Origin: Robiginitalea sp. SC105
GTDB taxonomy: Bacteria; Bacteroidota; Bacteroidia; Flavobacteriales; Flavobacteriaceae
Length of the DNA: 64,000 bases
Assembly (NCBI RefSeq): GCF_014243345.1
Contig: NZ_JACLZF010000001.1
Span: 1,364,001-1,428,000 of the forward strand
Reading direction: 5' to 3'
Shown here: piece after piece, positions 18,091-27,194 of the stretch
Numbering within the stretch: the stretch's first letter is position 1
Layout of the letters: the number at the start of each line of letters is the position of its first letter
Made by a program: the position numbers and the translations under genes
Notes under the pieces: model-generated
What the model was told of the DNA's origin: nothing
The model's input: the letters and a program-made list of their open reading frames with translations, nothing else
Databases searched by the model: none

Positions 18091-19674
18091 TTAGTTGATA
18101 TACAACCCGGTGTAGGCCAGCGGGTCGACTCTGGGCAAAGTGGCTCCGTATTTGGCTTCGATGGCTTTAATGAATTCATTGGCGATCAGCGCGTAACCCC
18201 GTGGCGAAGGGTGAACCCCATCCAGGGAAAACCCTCCTCCAGTGGCGTAAGTATCCGTCACCACACTGCCATCGGCCAGGGGGACCCCCTGGGATTCCAC
18301 GGTGTTATAAAACGTATTCATATCCACAAAAGCCAGGTCGTAGGCCTGGGCTGCTGCCGCGATAGCCTGGTTGTAGGCTTCCGTGGCGGTTTTGACAGCC
18401 TGCTGTTCGGATGGGAGCAGCACCCAGCGGTCTTCCATGGGGTAGGTGACCCCATTGACCGACAGCTGACCTGCCAATGCTGCAGGAACGCCCAATCCCT
18501 GAAGCATGGCAAAGGCTTCTGTATTCACCTGGCCGATCACGGTTTGGCTTGTAAAGACAACGAGGTCTTCTGCGGTGGCCTGACGCGCCTGTCCATACAG
18601 CATCCCTAAGATGGTGGCCGTAGGGACATCGAGGCCTCCTCCGGCAAGCACGGCCGTGATCTGGGCAGACAGGTCGGGCAGCGATTCATCTTTGATCACC
18701 AGGGGGCTCGCGCTGTCGGCGTTGAATGTGATGGAACGTTCCGGAACCCCCAGGAACTGAAATACCTGGTTAAGCTGAGCAAACTGTTCGTTAAGTGCTG
18801 GAATTTGCGGCCCGAATGATGGGTTGGCCGGGCTGAGGGGTGCGAAGGGCACAGTGGTGAAAAAGGGTATTTTGGTCACGTCCGGGATATTGGCAATCAC
18901 CCCGCCTGCCCCGTTGGCGGTTAGGAGCGTCAAAATCTGGTTGTAAACTCCTCCGAAATAGTTGGGGTCCGAAATATCGTTCTGACCATAGGTGGCAGGT
19001 TCGAGATTTCCGGTTTGGTCAACTCCGGCACCTCCGCTAACGGCAAAGCCCAGGACGTCGTTGTTCCCGATCCAAAGGGTGAAGAAAGAAGGGTTTTGTG
19101 CCAGGGCATCCCCCAGGACGCTGGCGGTTTCACCACTGGAAAAGCGCACAAAATAGGGATTAGCCAACCCCGCCTGGAGCCCGGCGACACTTCCGTACCC
19201 CGGGGCCAGCAAATGGTAGCTTTTCGCTCCTGGAACTCCCATGTTATTGAACGATCCTGAGAGCTTGTTGAGTGCTTCCGTGGATCCCGTTCCGGATACC
19301 GGGGTAGGTATGGGAGATCCGGAGGAGAAATCCAGGAAAAGGCGATTCGGGGCAAATGGATTACCATTGACCGTCATCCCCCCCAGATTGTCTGACATGT
19401 AGGGTATGGTGAAGATACCTCCCCCGGCTTCGGCAAAGCTGCCTGCCAACATATTCGGGTAGGAAGCATCCTGTCCATCGATAAAAAGCGCCTGATCTGA
19501 AAATCCGGCCGTCAGGGAGTTCCCCAGTGCGACGTAGGTAGTGAAGTCTGCCGAACCACTGGTGTATTCAATGGGTTCCGGTATCTCCCCCCCCGGATCA
19601 ACTACCGGGTCGTCGTCGCTGCAGGAAAGGATAAATAGGCCAAAAAAGGCCAGTAAGAGCAGGTGTTTTTTCAT
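18091..19674 (-). CDS. SGNH/GDSL-family hydrolase lipoprotein
   Basis: This is a predicted outer-membrane or surface lipoprotein (527 aa) with a lipobox LSCS (Cys18), followed by acidic DDD residues that suit a Bacteroidota lipoprotein export signal. The SGNH blocks are present: block I ALGNSLTAG with nucleophile Ser53, block III WIGNNDVL with the Asn of the oxyanion hole, and block V LDGVHPSPRG with the catalytic Asp and His. The likely activity is an esterase or lipase at the cell surface; the substrate is not known. A large insertion separates blocks III and V. Upstream lie two tandem TAnnTTTG elements and a TATGCATGCATA palindrome shared with the etfBA promoter. Confidence 0.88.
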   Translation of the reverse strand: MKKHLLLLAFFGLFILSCSDDDPVVDPGGEIPEPIEYTSGSADFTTYVALGNSLTAGFSDQALFIDGQDASYPNMLAGSFAEAGGGIFTIPYMSDNLGGMTVNGNPFAPNRLFLDFSSGSPIPTPVSGTGSTEALNKLSGSFNNMGVPGAKSYHLLAPGYGSVAGLQAGLANPYFVRFSSGETASVLGDALAQNPSFFTLWIGNNDVLGFAVSGGAGVDQTGNLEPATYGQNDISDPNYFGGVYNQILTLLTANGAGGVIANIPDVTKIPFFTTVPFAPLSPANPSFGPQIPALNEQFAQLNQVFQFLGVPERSITFNADSASPLVIKDESLPDLSAQITAVLAGGGLDVPTATILGMLYGQARQATAEDLVVFTSQTVIGQVNTEAFAMLQGLGVPAALAGQLSVNGVTYPMEDRWVLLPSEQQAVKTATEAYNQAIAAAAQAYDLAFVDMNTFYNTVESQGVPLADGSVVTDTYATGGGFSLDGVHPSPRGYALIANEFIKAIEAKYGATLPRVDPLAYTGLYIN

Positions 19675-19726
19675 TTGAGTCAGTTTGTGTTAATCTGTGC
19701 CGGAAGGCCTGATAGCCGGGCGTAAC

Positions 19727-19744
19727 CAAAATTAACCAAATTTA
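19727..19744 (-). promoter_or_regulatory. Tandem -7 elements upstream of the SGNH lipoprotein
   Basis: Minus-strand TAAATTTG (19744-19737) and TAATTTTG (19734-19727) both match TAnnTTTG and lie 53-63 nt before the ATG. Either could be the promoter. Confidence 0.5.
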
Positions 19745-19772
19745 TGACACCCGCAATAAGGGCCCCTTAAAA

Positions 19773-19788
19773 ATTATGCATGCATAAT
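19773..19788. promoter_or_regulatory. Palindromic operator candidate ATTATGCATGCATAAT
   Basis: This is a 16-bp perfect palindrome in an intergenic region about 28 nt upstream of the nearest -7 element of the SGNH lipoprotein gene. Its 12-bp core TATGCATGCATA recurs in the etfBA promoter (39382-39393); the two sites share 16 identical nt in a row. Such a palindrome suits a dimeric MarR- or TetR-type regulator; the regulator is not in the window. Confidence 0.6.
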
Positions 19789-19804
19789 AATAGGCGCCTT
19801 TGAT

Positions 19805-20575
19805 TCAGGATTTGATAAAATCCGAACTGATCCGGTAGAAGGCATCAGGCTTTTCGGCATGCAACCAGTGACCCGCCCCCGGGATGGTCTCTACCCGGGC
19901 CCCGGGGAAGTGTTTGAGGATCAGTTCCCGGTCCGCATCGGTGATGTAACCGGAGGCGCCCCCGCTTATAAAGAGGACGGGGCCGCTGAACCAGGCGTTT
20001 TCCGGGAGTGCCGCCCCGATGGCCTCCATGCTGTCCTTCAGCACCTCCAGGTTAAAGCGGAACCCGAGTTTGCGGGATTCTTTCCAATAGAGGTTTTTCA
20101 GCAGGAATTGCCGCACCCCGAAATCGGGAAGGGATTCGGCGAGCCGCTCGTCGGCCTCCCCCCGGGATTGCACCTGGTCCAGGGGCAGGCGGTCGAGGGC
20201 TTCCAGGATGTGCTGGTGGTGGGGCGGGTAGTAGCGGGGGGCAATATCGGCCACCAGCAGGCGTTCCACCCGGTCGGGGAAGGCCGCTGCAAAAGTCATG
20301 GCCGTCTTGCCGCCCATGGAGTGGCCCAGCAGGATGGCCCGGCCGAGTTTGTTTCGGTCCATGTAGCGTTCCAGGTCCTGCGCCATCAGCGCATAACTGA
20401 AGGCGGGAGACCAGAAGCTGCGGCCGTGGTTGCGCTGGTCCAGCAGGTGGACCTGGAAGCCTGCGTCGGCGTAGCGCTTCCCAAGGGTCTTCCAGTTGTC
20501 CGACATCCCGAGGAAGCCGTGGAGTATAATCAGTGGCTTGCCCTCCCCGAGTACCTTTGCGTATAATTTCTCCAT
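19805..20575 (-). CDS. Alpha/beta hydrolase (YbfF/acyl-ester hydrolase-like)
   Basis: This 256-aa alpha/beta hydrolase has the oxyanion motif HGFLG (19-23), the nucleophile Ser86 in GHSMGG, and the catalytic His in GAGHWLHAEKP near the C-terminus. The closest family pattern is the YbfF-type esterase (LDQRNHGRS after strand 4). It is probably a cytosolic carboxylesterase; the substrate is unknown. Its ATG overlaps the pdxJ stop in an ATGA (20575), so translation is coupled to pdxJ. Confidence 0.88.
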   Translation of the reverse strand: MEKLYAKVLGEGKPLIILHGFLGMSDNWKTLGKRYADAGFQVHLLDQRNHGRSFWSPAFSYALMAQDLERYMDRNKLGRAILLGHSMGGKTAMTFAAAFPDRVERLLVADIAPRYYPPHHQHILEALDRLPLDQVQSRGEADERLAESLPDFGVRQFLLKNLYWKESRKLGFRFNLEVLKDSMEAIGAALPENAWFSGPVLFISGGASGYITDADRELILKHFPGARVETIPGAGHWLHAEKPDAFYRISSDFIKS

Positions 20576-21288
20576 CAGGCCAACCGGTTTTTGTACATGC
20601 CGATCACGTTCTCCAGGCCCAGGTAAAGCGATTCGCAGATCAGGGCGTGGCCGATGGAAACCTCCATCAGGTGCGGGACTTCCCTGGCAAAAAAGGCGAT
20701 GTTGTCCAGGCTGAGGTCATGCCCCGCATTGATGCCGAGGCCCGCTGCTGCTGCCGCAAGGGCCGTTTCCCGGAAAGGTTTCACGGCCGCCTCCGGGTCC
20801 CTGCCGTATCCGGATGCATAGCTTTCGGTGTAAAGTTCTACCCGGTCCGTGCCGGTTTCTGCCGCCGCTGCCGCCATTTCGGGGTTGGGGTCCACAAAGA
20901 TGGAGGTGCGGATCCCGGCCGCGCGGAACCTCCCGATAACCTCCTTGAGGAATTCCCGGTTCCGGATGGTATCCCAGCCGGCGTTCGAAGTGATCGCATC
21001 CGGGGCGTCGGGCACCAGGGTGACCTGGTCGGGACGGACCTCGAGGACCAGGTCCACAAAGGCCGGGACGGGGTTGCCCTCTATATTCAATTCGGTACCC
21101 ACCACTGTTTTAAGGTCCCGCGCATCCTGGTACCGGATGTGCCGTTCATCCGGGCGGGGGTGGATGGTGATGCCCTGCGCCCCGAATACCTCGATGTCGC
21201 GGACCGTCTGGATCAGGTCGGGGACATTGCCGCCCCGGGCATTCCTCAGGGTGGCTATTTTATTCACGTTGACGCTTAATCGCACCAT
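20575..21288 (-). CDS. pdxJ: Pyridoxine 5'-phosphate synthase PdxJ
   Basis: PdxJ makes pyridoxine 5'-phosphate from 3-amino-2-oxopropyl phosphate and deoxyxylulose 5-phosphate, the last ring-forming step of the DXP-dependent vitamin B6 route. It has 237 aa. Family signatures are the start [19 protein letters not shown], the [12 protein letters not shown] strand, [17 protein letters not shown] and the C-terminal [20 protein letters not shown]. The ATG at 21288 precedes the conserved start; an upstream frame extension of 10 codons crosses the promoter. It is divergent from the CBS-domain gene. Confidence 0.96.
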   Translation of the reverse strand: MVRLSVNVNKIATLRNARGGNVPDLIQTVRDIEVFGAQGITIHPRPDERHIRYQDARDLKTVVGTELNIEGNPVPAFVDLVLEVRPDQVTLVPDAPDAITSNAGWDTIRNREFLKEVIGRFRAAGIRTSIFVDPNPEMAAAAAETGTDRVELYTESYASGYGRDPEAAVKPFRETALAAAAAGLGINAGHDLSLDNIAFFAREVPHLMEVSIGHALICESLYLGLENVIGMYKNRLA

Positions 21289-21315
21289 GGCATCGGTTTT
21301 TCTTCGGTTACCGCC

Positions 21316-21323
21316 CAAAAATA
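21316..21323 (-). promoter_or_regulatory. -7 promoter element of pdxJ
   Basis: TATTTTTG on the minus strand matches TAnnTTTG and lies 27 nt before the pdxJ ATG. Confidence 0.55.
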
Positions 21324-21373
21324 CAAATTAGGCATGCCTTTTGCAGTTTAAAAATTAGTAATTTGCGTACCAG

Positions 21374-22030
21374 ATGCAGATACAGGAACACATCATCAGC
21401 ACGATACCCGTCTTTGAGGTTACAGACACCCTGAAGGAGGCCATCCATTTTTTTACCCATTCCACCTATTCCCATGTGGCGATTACAGAAAAAGGGGTTT
21501 TTCTCGGGTTGCTGGGGGAGGCGGACCTGGATTCCTTCGAGGAAATGAGCCCCATCGAGGATTTCCGTTACCAGCTGGAATCCTTCCATGTGAATGTCGA
21601 TGCAGGCTGGATCGATATCCTCGAGGTGTTTACCCGCAATGAGGCGAACCTGCTCCCGGTGATCGGGCCGGAGGGCAAATTGCTGGGGTACTACGACCTG
21701 AACGACGTGGTGGGGATCTTTACCCACATGCCCTTCTTTACCGAGCCCGGCGCAATCCTGGTGGTGTCCAAGCCCCTGAAGGATTACAGTTTCAGCGAAA
21801 TCGCCCAGATCGTGGAGGGGAACAACACCCGCCTGCTGGGGGCCTTTATCACCGAGATCAAAAACGACCTGGTACAGATCACCCTGAAGATGGGGGATAC
21901 CAATATCAACGAGGTGATCCAGACCTTCCGCCGCTATAAATACACCATCCTGACCGGGAGTGCCGACGATGCCTTCCTGGATGCCCTCAGGCAACGCTCC
22001 GACTACCTCGACAAATACCTTAACGTTTAA
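21374..22030 (+). CDS. CBS-domain protein
   Basis: This 218-aa protein carries a pair of CBS motifs in residues 1-125 (FEVTDTLKEAIHFF and the DLNDVVGIF end of the second motif). A C-terminal part (about 135-218) follows with an ACT-like alternation (LLGAFITEIKNDLVQITLKM). CBS pairs usually bind adenosyl nucleotides such as AMP, ATP or SAM. It stands 5 nt before nadK, so regulation linked to nucleotide or NAD status is a guess from context. A TAATTTG promoter-like element ends only 9 nt before the ATG, which would give an almost leaderless mRNA. Confidence 0.82.
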   Translation: MQIQEHIISTIPVFEVTDTLKEAIHFFTHSTYSHVAITEKGVFLGLLGEADLDSFEEMSPIEDFRYQLESFHVNVDAGWIDILEVFTRNEANLLPVIGPEGKLLGYYDLNDVVGIFTHMPFFTEPGAILVVSKPLKDYSFSEIAQIVEGNNTRLLGAFITEIKNDLVQITLKMGDTNINEVIQTFRRYKYTILTGSADDAFLDALRQRSDYLDKYLNV

Positions 22031-22035
22031 CGCCC

Positions 22036-22911
22036 ATGAAGGTCGCGCTGTACGGTCAGACCTACAATGATGAGGCCTCGGGCGCCGTACGCGAGCTTCT
22101 GGATGAACTCGGCCGCGACCGGTCTGAGGTTGCTATCGAATCGGCCTTCTGCAGCCTCCTGGGCCTGGACAAAGACGGATATGCCACCTTTGACCTGGAC
22201 CACGGCCTGGACGACTCCTTTGACCTCTTTGTAAGTTTTGGCGGGGACGGTACCATCCTGCGCGCCATCACCTATATCCGCGACCTGGGGATCCCCGTGG
22301 TTGGGGTTAATACGGGGCGCCTGGGGTTCCTCTCCACCTTCCGGAAGGAGGAGGTTCGTTCCCTGGTCCTGCAGTTCCGGGCCGGGGATTACCGGATCGT
22401 GGAGCGCAGTGTGGTCCAGGCCAGCCTGGAAGGGGAAGCCCCCGGGGGGGACCTGTTGAATTTTGCGCTCAACGAGGTGACGGTCAGCCGCAAGGATACC
22501 ACCTCCATGATCACCGTGGAGACCTACCTGAACGGGGAATACCTGACCTCATACTGGGCCGACGGCCTGATCGTCGCCACCCCCACCGGGTCCACGGGAT
22601 ATTCCCTGAGCTGCGGCGGGCCGGTCATGACCCCTACTGCCAGGTCCCTGGTCATTACGCCCATCGCCCCCCACAACCTCAATGCACGCCCCCTGGTCAT
22701 CGCGGATGATACGGAAATCAGGCTGCGGGTTTCCGGGCGGGAACAACAACACCTGCTTTCCCTGGATTCGCGGATTACCAGCGTTGACAACGGCACGGAA
22801 ATTACCATCAGGCGGGCCGGTTTCAACATCCGGATGGTGGAATATGCCACCGAGAGCTTTTTCAAAACGATCCGCAATAAACTGCTGTGGGGGGAAGACC
22901 GCCGGAATTGA
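22036..22911 (+). CDS. nadK: NAD kinase
   Basis: This enzyme phosphorylates NAD to NADP using ATP. It has 291 aa. It shows the GGDGT motif at 69-73 with the catalytic Asp71, the NE motif in LLNFALNEVTV, and the glycine-rich TPTGSTGYSLSCGGP loop that binds NAD. The gene begins 5 nt after the CBS-domain gene and is probably in its transcript. In flavobacteria this block commonly precedes DUF6089-uppS-bamA, as it does here. Confidence 0.96.
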   Translation: MKVALYGQTYNDEASGAVRELLDELGRDRSEVAIESAFCSLLGLDKDGYATFDLDHGLDDSFDLFVSFGGDGTILRAITYIRDLGIPVVGVNTGRLGFLSTFRKEEVRSLVLQFRAGDYRIVERSVVQASLEGEAPGGDLLNFALNEVTVSRKDTTSMITVETYLNGEYLTSYWADGLIVATPTGSTGYSLSCGGPVMTPTARSLVITPIAPHNLNARPLVIADDTEIRLRVSGREQQHLLSLDSRITSVDNGTEITIRRAGFNIRMVEYATESFFKTIRNKLLWGEDRRN

Positions 22912-23004
22912 GCCCCGGGCCGGGCAATAAAAGGCGGTAAATCCTGTTTATCAAAGGAAACATAAATAGGGCAAGGAAGCTGCTGGTTCAGGGCTTAAAA
23001 TTGC

Positions 23005-23012
23005 TATATTTG
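23005..23012 (+). promoter_or_regulatory. -7 promoter element of the DUF6089-uppS-bamA group
   Basis: TATATTTG matches TAnnTTTG and ends 16 nt before the ATG at 23029. Confidence 0.6.
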
Positions 23013-23028
23013 CAAACTTTTGGATTCG

Positions 23029-23724
23029 ATGAGGATTGTAATTGCCGCTGTTTGCCTGTTGCTGGCGGTTTCGCTGCAGGGGCAGACCTATGAAATAGGT
23101 TTATACGGTGGAGGAGCCAACAATATCGGGGATATCGGACGGATGAATTATATCGCACCCTCCGGACCCGCCGTCGGGGCGCTCTTTAAGTGGAACAAGA
23201 GCAAGCGCTATGCCTGGCGTGCCCACCTCATCTATGCCCGCTTCAAGGCGGACGATCTGAAATCGGACATTCCGGCGCGGCAGCAGCGGGCCCTCCAGAT
23301 GGAGAACAACCTGCTCGAAGCCTCGGCCGGGTTGGAATTTAACTTTGTGGAGTACAACCTCCACAAGCTCGGGCCGGCATTCACGCCCTACCTGTATACG
23401 GGGGTAACCTATTTCAGGTACGATTTTAATTATTTCGATGCCGGCAGGATGATCGATACGGGGCAGCGGGACGGTGCATTTGCCATCCCGATGACCGTGG
23501 GGGCAAAACTCCGCCTGAATCAGTTCCTGATTCTCGGGGCGGAAATCGGCGCCAGGTATACCTTTACGGATAACCTGGATGCCAGCAACCCGCAGGGGTC
23601 CAATTTTGAACAGCAGGCCGACGGTCCCATCGGCAACATATTCAGCGACGACTGGTATGTGTTTTCTGGGATGACGCTGACGTTCACCTTTGGAAGGAAG
23701 CCCTGCATGGATTGCTTTGAGTAG
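23029..23724 (+). CDS. DUF6089-family secreted beta-barrel-like protein
   Basis: This 231-aa protein has a Sec signal peptide (residues 1-20, ending LQGQ) and a beta-strand-rich mature part starting YEIGLYGGGANNIGDIG, as in the Bacteroidota family DUF6089. It is predicted to sit in the outer membrane. The conserved position directly before uppS and bamA suggests a part in envelope biogenesis, but no function is established. The ATG at 23029 is chosen over a TTG three codons earlier. uppS begins 11 nt after its stop. Confidence 0.82.
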   Translation: MRIVIAAVCLLLAVSLQGQTYEIGLYGGGANNIGDIGRMNYIAPSGPAVGALFKWNKSKRYAWRAHLIYARFKADDLKSDIPARQQRALQMENNLLEASAGLEFNFVEYNLHKLGPAFTPYLYTGVTYFRYDFNYFDAGRMIDTGQRDGAFAIPMTVGAKLRLNQFLILGAEIGARYTFTDNLDASNPQGSNFEQQADGPIGNIFSDDWYVFSGMTLTFTFGRKPCMDCFE

Positions 23725-23735
23725 CGAGACGCGAC

Positions 23736-24476
23736 ATGGACACTATAGCGAAAATTAAACAGGGGCGCCTGCCGCAGCACCTGGCTATTATTATGGACGG
23801 CAACGGCCGCTGGGCCAAACAGCGGGGCAAGTTGCGGGTCTTCGGCCACGAAAACGGGGTGCGTGCCGTCCGCGAAACGGTGGAAACGGCGGCAAAAATC
23901 GGCATTGAATACCTGACCCTCTATGCCTTCAGCACTGAAAACTGGAAACGCCCGAGGCTGGAAGTGGAAACCCTGATGAAACTGCTGGTCGCCTCCCTCC
24001 GGAAAGAATTGAAAACCCTCAACGACAACAACATTCGCCTCCGCGCCATCGGCCGGACCGAGGCATTGCCCAAAAAGGCCCTCAAGGAACTGGAGGAGGT
24101 GATGGCGATGACCGAAAAAAACTCCGGGATGACCCTGACGCTGGCCCTTAGCTACGGCTCCCGGGAAGAGATTACATCGGCCTTCAGGGCCTTGAGTATC
24201 AAAGTTAAAAATAACCTAATTTCACCTGATAATATTGATGATGCAATTATTAATGAGCATCTTTACACGCATGATTTGCCAGATGTTGACCTGCTGATTC
24301 GGACCAGCGGAGAGCACCGGATCAGTAATTTTTTACTCTGGCAGATTGCGTACGCGGAATTGTATTTTACGGACGTTTTTTGGCCAGATTTCAGTGAACA
24401 ACATCTGATAGAGGCACTTAAAAGTTATCAGAACAGAGAACGAAGATTTGGAAAAACAAGCGAACAACTCATTTAG
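23736..24476 (+). CDS. uppS: Isoprenyl transferase (undecaprenyl diphosphate synthase)
   Basis: This enzyme adds isopentenyl units in cis to farnesyl diphosphate to make the C55 carrier lipid for peptidoglycan and other polysaccharides. It has 246 aa. The catalytic Asp21 lies in the MDGNGRWA motif. YAFSTENWKRP and the C-terminal LIRTSGEHRISNFLLWQIAY signature complete the family. The 3' third (24190-24476) is visibly more AT-rich than its neighbours. bamA begins 4 nt after the stop. Confidence 0.96.
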   Translation: MDTIAKIKQGRLPQHLAIIMDGNGRWAKQRGKLRVFGHENGVRAVRETVETAAKIGIEYLTLYAFSTENWKRPRLEVETLMKLLVASLRKELKTLNDNNIRLRAIGRTEALPKKALKELEEVMAMTEKNSGMTLTLALSYGSREEITSAFRALSIKVKNNLISPDNIDDAIINEHLYTHDLPDVDLLIRTSGEHRISNFLLWQIAYAELYFTDVFWPDFSEQHLIEALKSYQNRERRFGKTSEQLI

Positions 24477-24480
24477 TGGT

Positions 24481-27099
24481 ATGCCGGCATTCGTATCACT
24501 AAGAGGCCTTCTCCTAACCCTGGCATTTCTACTCACCCTACCCCTCCTCGCTCAGGACACCTCCTACCAGAACAGCAGGACTTATATCCTGGGAGGCCTG
24601 AAGGTAACCGGGCTGCAGAGCTATAACGAACAGACCGTCAAGACCTATACCGGGCTGCGGGAAGGTCAGCCGATCACCGTGCCCGGGGACCAGATCAGCG
24701 ATATCATCAAAAAGCTCTGGGGACTCGACCTGTTCAGCGATGTCACCTTTTACATCGAGCGGGTCGAAGGGGAGGAAATCTTCCTGGAACTCAACATACA
24801 GGAGCGCCCCTCCCTGAACAATGTGACCTTCTACGGGATACCCAAACGGAAGGTATCCGACATTCAGGACGATACGGACCTGAAAAAGGGGAAAAAAATC
24901 ACGGAAAGCCTGATTGCCAATACCAAGAACTTCCTGGAAAACAAATACCGCAAACAGGGTTTCCTGAATGCCCGGGTAACCATCGCCACTTCCGTGGATA
25001 CCTCCGAGACCAACGCCCGGAACATGGTGATCAACATCGACCGGGGCGAGCGGGTCAAGATCAAAAACATCAATTTTGAAGGGAACGAGCAGCTCTCCGA
25101 CGGCAAATTGCGGCGGAGCCTGAAGAATACCAAGGAAAAGCGCTTTGGCCGTTTCTGGAAGAAATCCAAATACATCGAGGTCGACTACCAGGAGGACCTC
25201 AAATCCCTCATCGACAAATACGCGGAGAACGGCTACCGGGATGCCCGGGTACTCTCCGACAGTATCGAGCGCCTTTCGAAGAACAAGATCAATATCCACA
25301 TCGAAGTGGAGGAGGGCGACAAATACTATTTCGGCGAGATCGACTTTGTCGGCAACACGGTATACACGGACCGACAGTTGAACCAGGTACTGGGGATCAA
25401 GAAGGGGGACACCTACAACGGGGTGCTGCTGCGCAAGCGGATCGCTGACGATACCAAGCCGGATGGGGAAGACCTTACCAACCTCTACCAGAACAACGGG
25501 TACCTGTTTTCCCAGATCAACCCCGTGGAGGTTTCGGCCGAGAACGATACCATCGATTTTGAGATCCGGATCATCGAAGGGAAGGAAACCTTCCTGAACC
25601 GCGTTTCCGTAAGCGGGAACAACAAGACGAACGACCACGTCATCTACCGGGATATCCGGACCAAACCGGGACAGCGGTACAGCAAGGAAGATATTATCCG
25701 GACCATCCGGGAGCTTGGCCAGCTCGGCTTCTTCGACCCGGAACAGATCAAGCCGGAAATCGAAAACCCGAACCCCAACGAGGGTACTGTGGACCTGAAA
25801 TTCGACCTGGTGGAATCCGGCGCCAGCCAGATAGAGTTGCAGGGCGGTTACGGGGGTGGCGGCTTTATCGGGACCCTCGGGCTCTCCTTCAACAACTTTT
25901 CGATCCAGAACCTGTTCAACGGGAAGGCGTATTCCCCCGTGCCTATGGGTGATGGCCAGACCTTTGCCCTGCGTTTGCAGGCAAGCCGGACCTTCCGGGT
26001 CTATTCCCTGAGTTTCTCGGAACCCTGGCTCGGCGGGCGCAAACCGGTGCGCTTCAGCCTTTCCCTGTCCCGGACCCAGCAATTCCTGGCCCGCTTCAAC
26101 AACAGCGGCCGGGTTGATGTGGACAAAAACCAGCAGTTTTCCATTACCGGGATTTCAGCGGGGCTCGCCAAACGCGTGCAATGGCCGGACGACTTTTTTG
26201 TCCTGTCCCATTCCGTGAGCTACCAGATCTACGACTTCAAGAATTACCGCACCGGCTTGTTCAATTTCGGGAACGGCCGGTCCAATTCGCTGGCATATAC
26301 CATCGGGGTTACCCGGAACTCCTCGGGGCCCGGGCCGATTTTCCCGCTCTACGGCAGCAACATAGAGCTCTCCGGTAAGTTTACGCCTCCTTATTCCCTC
26401 TTCAGTGACAAGGACTTCGGGGCCCTGAAGCAGGAGAGCGAGGAAATTGTCCGGGAGCAGATAGAAAATGCCCAGCTGGGGCAGCCCTCCGACCCGGCCC
26501 TGCAGCAACGGCTGGAGGAGCTGGACCAGGAGCGCTTCCGCTGGCTGGAATACTACAAGATAAAATTCAGGGCGGACTGGTATACCCGAATCGTCGATAA
26601 GCTCGTCCTGCGGACCAATGCGGAATTCGGCTTTTTGGGCAGCTACAATGCCGATGTGGGCAAGGTGCCGTTTGAGCGCTTTTTCCTCGGGGGGGACGGC
26701 CTGGGGCGGAACTTTACCCTGGACGGGCGGGAGACCATCCAGCTTCGGGGTTACGAGAACAACTCCCTGACCCCTGTGGACCCGCTGACCCAGGACCAGG
26801 AAGGTGGGATCGTCTACAACAAGTACTCCATGGAATTGCGGTATCCGCTTACCCTGAAACCCACGGCATCCATCTATACGCTGATTTTTGCCGAGGCAGG
26901 GAACTCCTTCAACAATTTTCAGGAGTTTAATCCGTTTGAAATAAAAAGATCAGCCGGGGTGGGGCTTCGGATTTTCATGCCTGCCTTTGGCTTGTTGGGA
27001 ATCGATTTCGGTTACGGATTCGACGACGACCTAAGACCGGACAACAACCCGGGACCCAGCGGATGGCAGACGCACTTCATAATCGGGCAGCAGTTTTAG
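24481..27099 (+). CDS. bamA: Outer membrane protein assembly factor BamA
   Basis: BamA is the central channel that inserts beta-barrel proteins into the outer membrane. It has 872 aa: a signal peptide ending at LLAQ (about residue 25), five POTRA-type repeats (about 35-430, including INFEGNEQLSDGKLRRSL and IDFVGNTVYTDRQLNQVLG), then the Omp85 barrel. The barrel holds the FFLGGDGLGRNFTLDGRETI region and the lock-type LRGYENN motif. The ATG at 24481 is chosen, 4 nt after the uppS stop; an in-frame TTG at 24448 would overlap uppS. Two OmpH/Skp chaperone genes follow, the usual partners. Confidence 0.95.
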   Translation: MPAFVSLRGLLLTLAFLLTLPLLAQDTSYQNSRTYILGGLKVTGLQSYNEQTVKTYTGLREGQPITVPGDQISDIIKKLWGLDLFSDVTFYIERVEGEEIFLELNIQERPSLNNVTFYGIPKRKVSDIQDDTDLKKGKKITESLIANTKNFLENKYRKQGFLNARVTIATSVDTSETNARNMVINIDRGERVKIKNINFEGNEQLSDGKLRRSLKNTKEKRFGRFWKKSKYIEVDYQEDLKSLIDKYAENGYRDARVLSDSIERLSKNKINIHIEVEEGDKYYFGEIDFVGNTVYTDRQLNQVLGIKKGDTYNGVLLRKRIADDTKPDGEDLTNLYQNNGYLFSQINPVEVSAENDTIDFEIRIIEGKETFLNRVSVSGNNKTNDHVIYRDIRTKPGQRYSKEDIIRTIRELGQLGFFDPEQIKPEIENPNPNEGTVDLKFDLVESGASQIELQGGYGGGGFIGTLGLSFNNFSIQNLFNGKAYSPVPMGDGQTFALRLQASRTFRVYSLSFSEPWLGGRKPVRFSLSLSRTQQFLARFNNSGRVDVDKNQQFSITGISAGLAKRVQWPDDFFVLSHSVSYQIYDFKNYRTGLFNFGNGRSNSLAYTIGVTRNSSGPGPIFPLYGSNIELSGKFTPPYSLFSDKDFGALKQESEEIVREQIENAQLGQPSDPALQQRLEELDQERFRWLEYYKIKFRADWYTRIVDKLVLRTNAEFGFLGSYNADVGKVPFERFFLGGDGLGRNFTLDGRETIQLRGYENNSLTPVDPLTQDQEGGIVYNKYSMELRYPLTLKPTASIYTLIFAEAGNSFNNFQEFNPFEIKRSAGVGLRIFMPAFGLLGIDFGYGFDDDLRPDNNPGPSGWQTHFIIGQQF

Positions 27100-27151
27100 T
27101 CGGCAATCCGGGATTTCCAAATTGTTAAGTCATTCATTATAAAAGATTTAA

Positions 27152-27175
27152 TAATTTTGGCACGATATTTTCTAT
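27152..27175 (+). promoter_or_regulatory. Promoter region of the first ompH gene; also sigma-54-like
   Basis: TAATTTTG (27152-27159) matches the Bacteroidota -7 consensus. Overlapping it, TTGGCACG (27157-27164) is a perfect sigma-54 -24 block, followed after four bases by TTTCT where TTGCW is expected for -12. A sigma-54 start would fall about 13 nt before the ATG at 27195. Only one of the two readings can be the main promoter. Confidence 0.4.
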
Positions 27176-27194
27176 TAGACAAAACAGTTCTGTG

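Noticed and set aside
24448-24480. TTG start of bamA at 24448
   Set aside because: It overlaps uppS and would put a long polar stretch before the signal peptide; the ATG at 24481 is 4 nt after the uppS stop.
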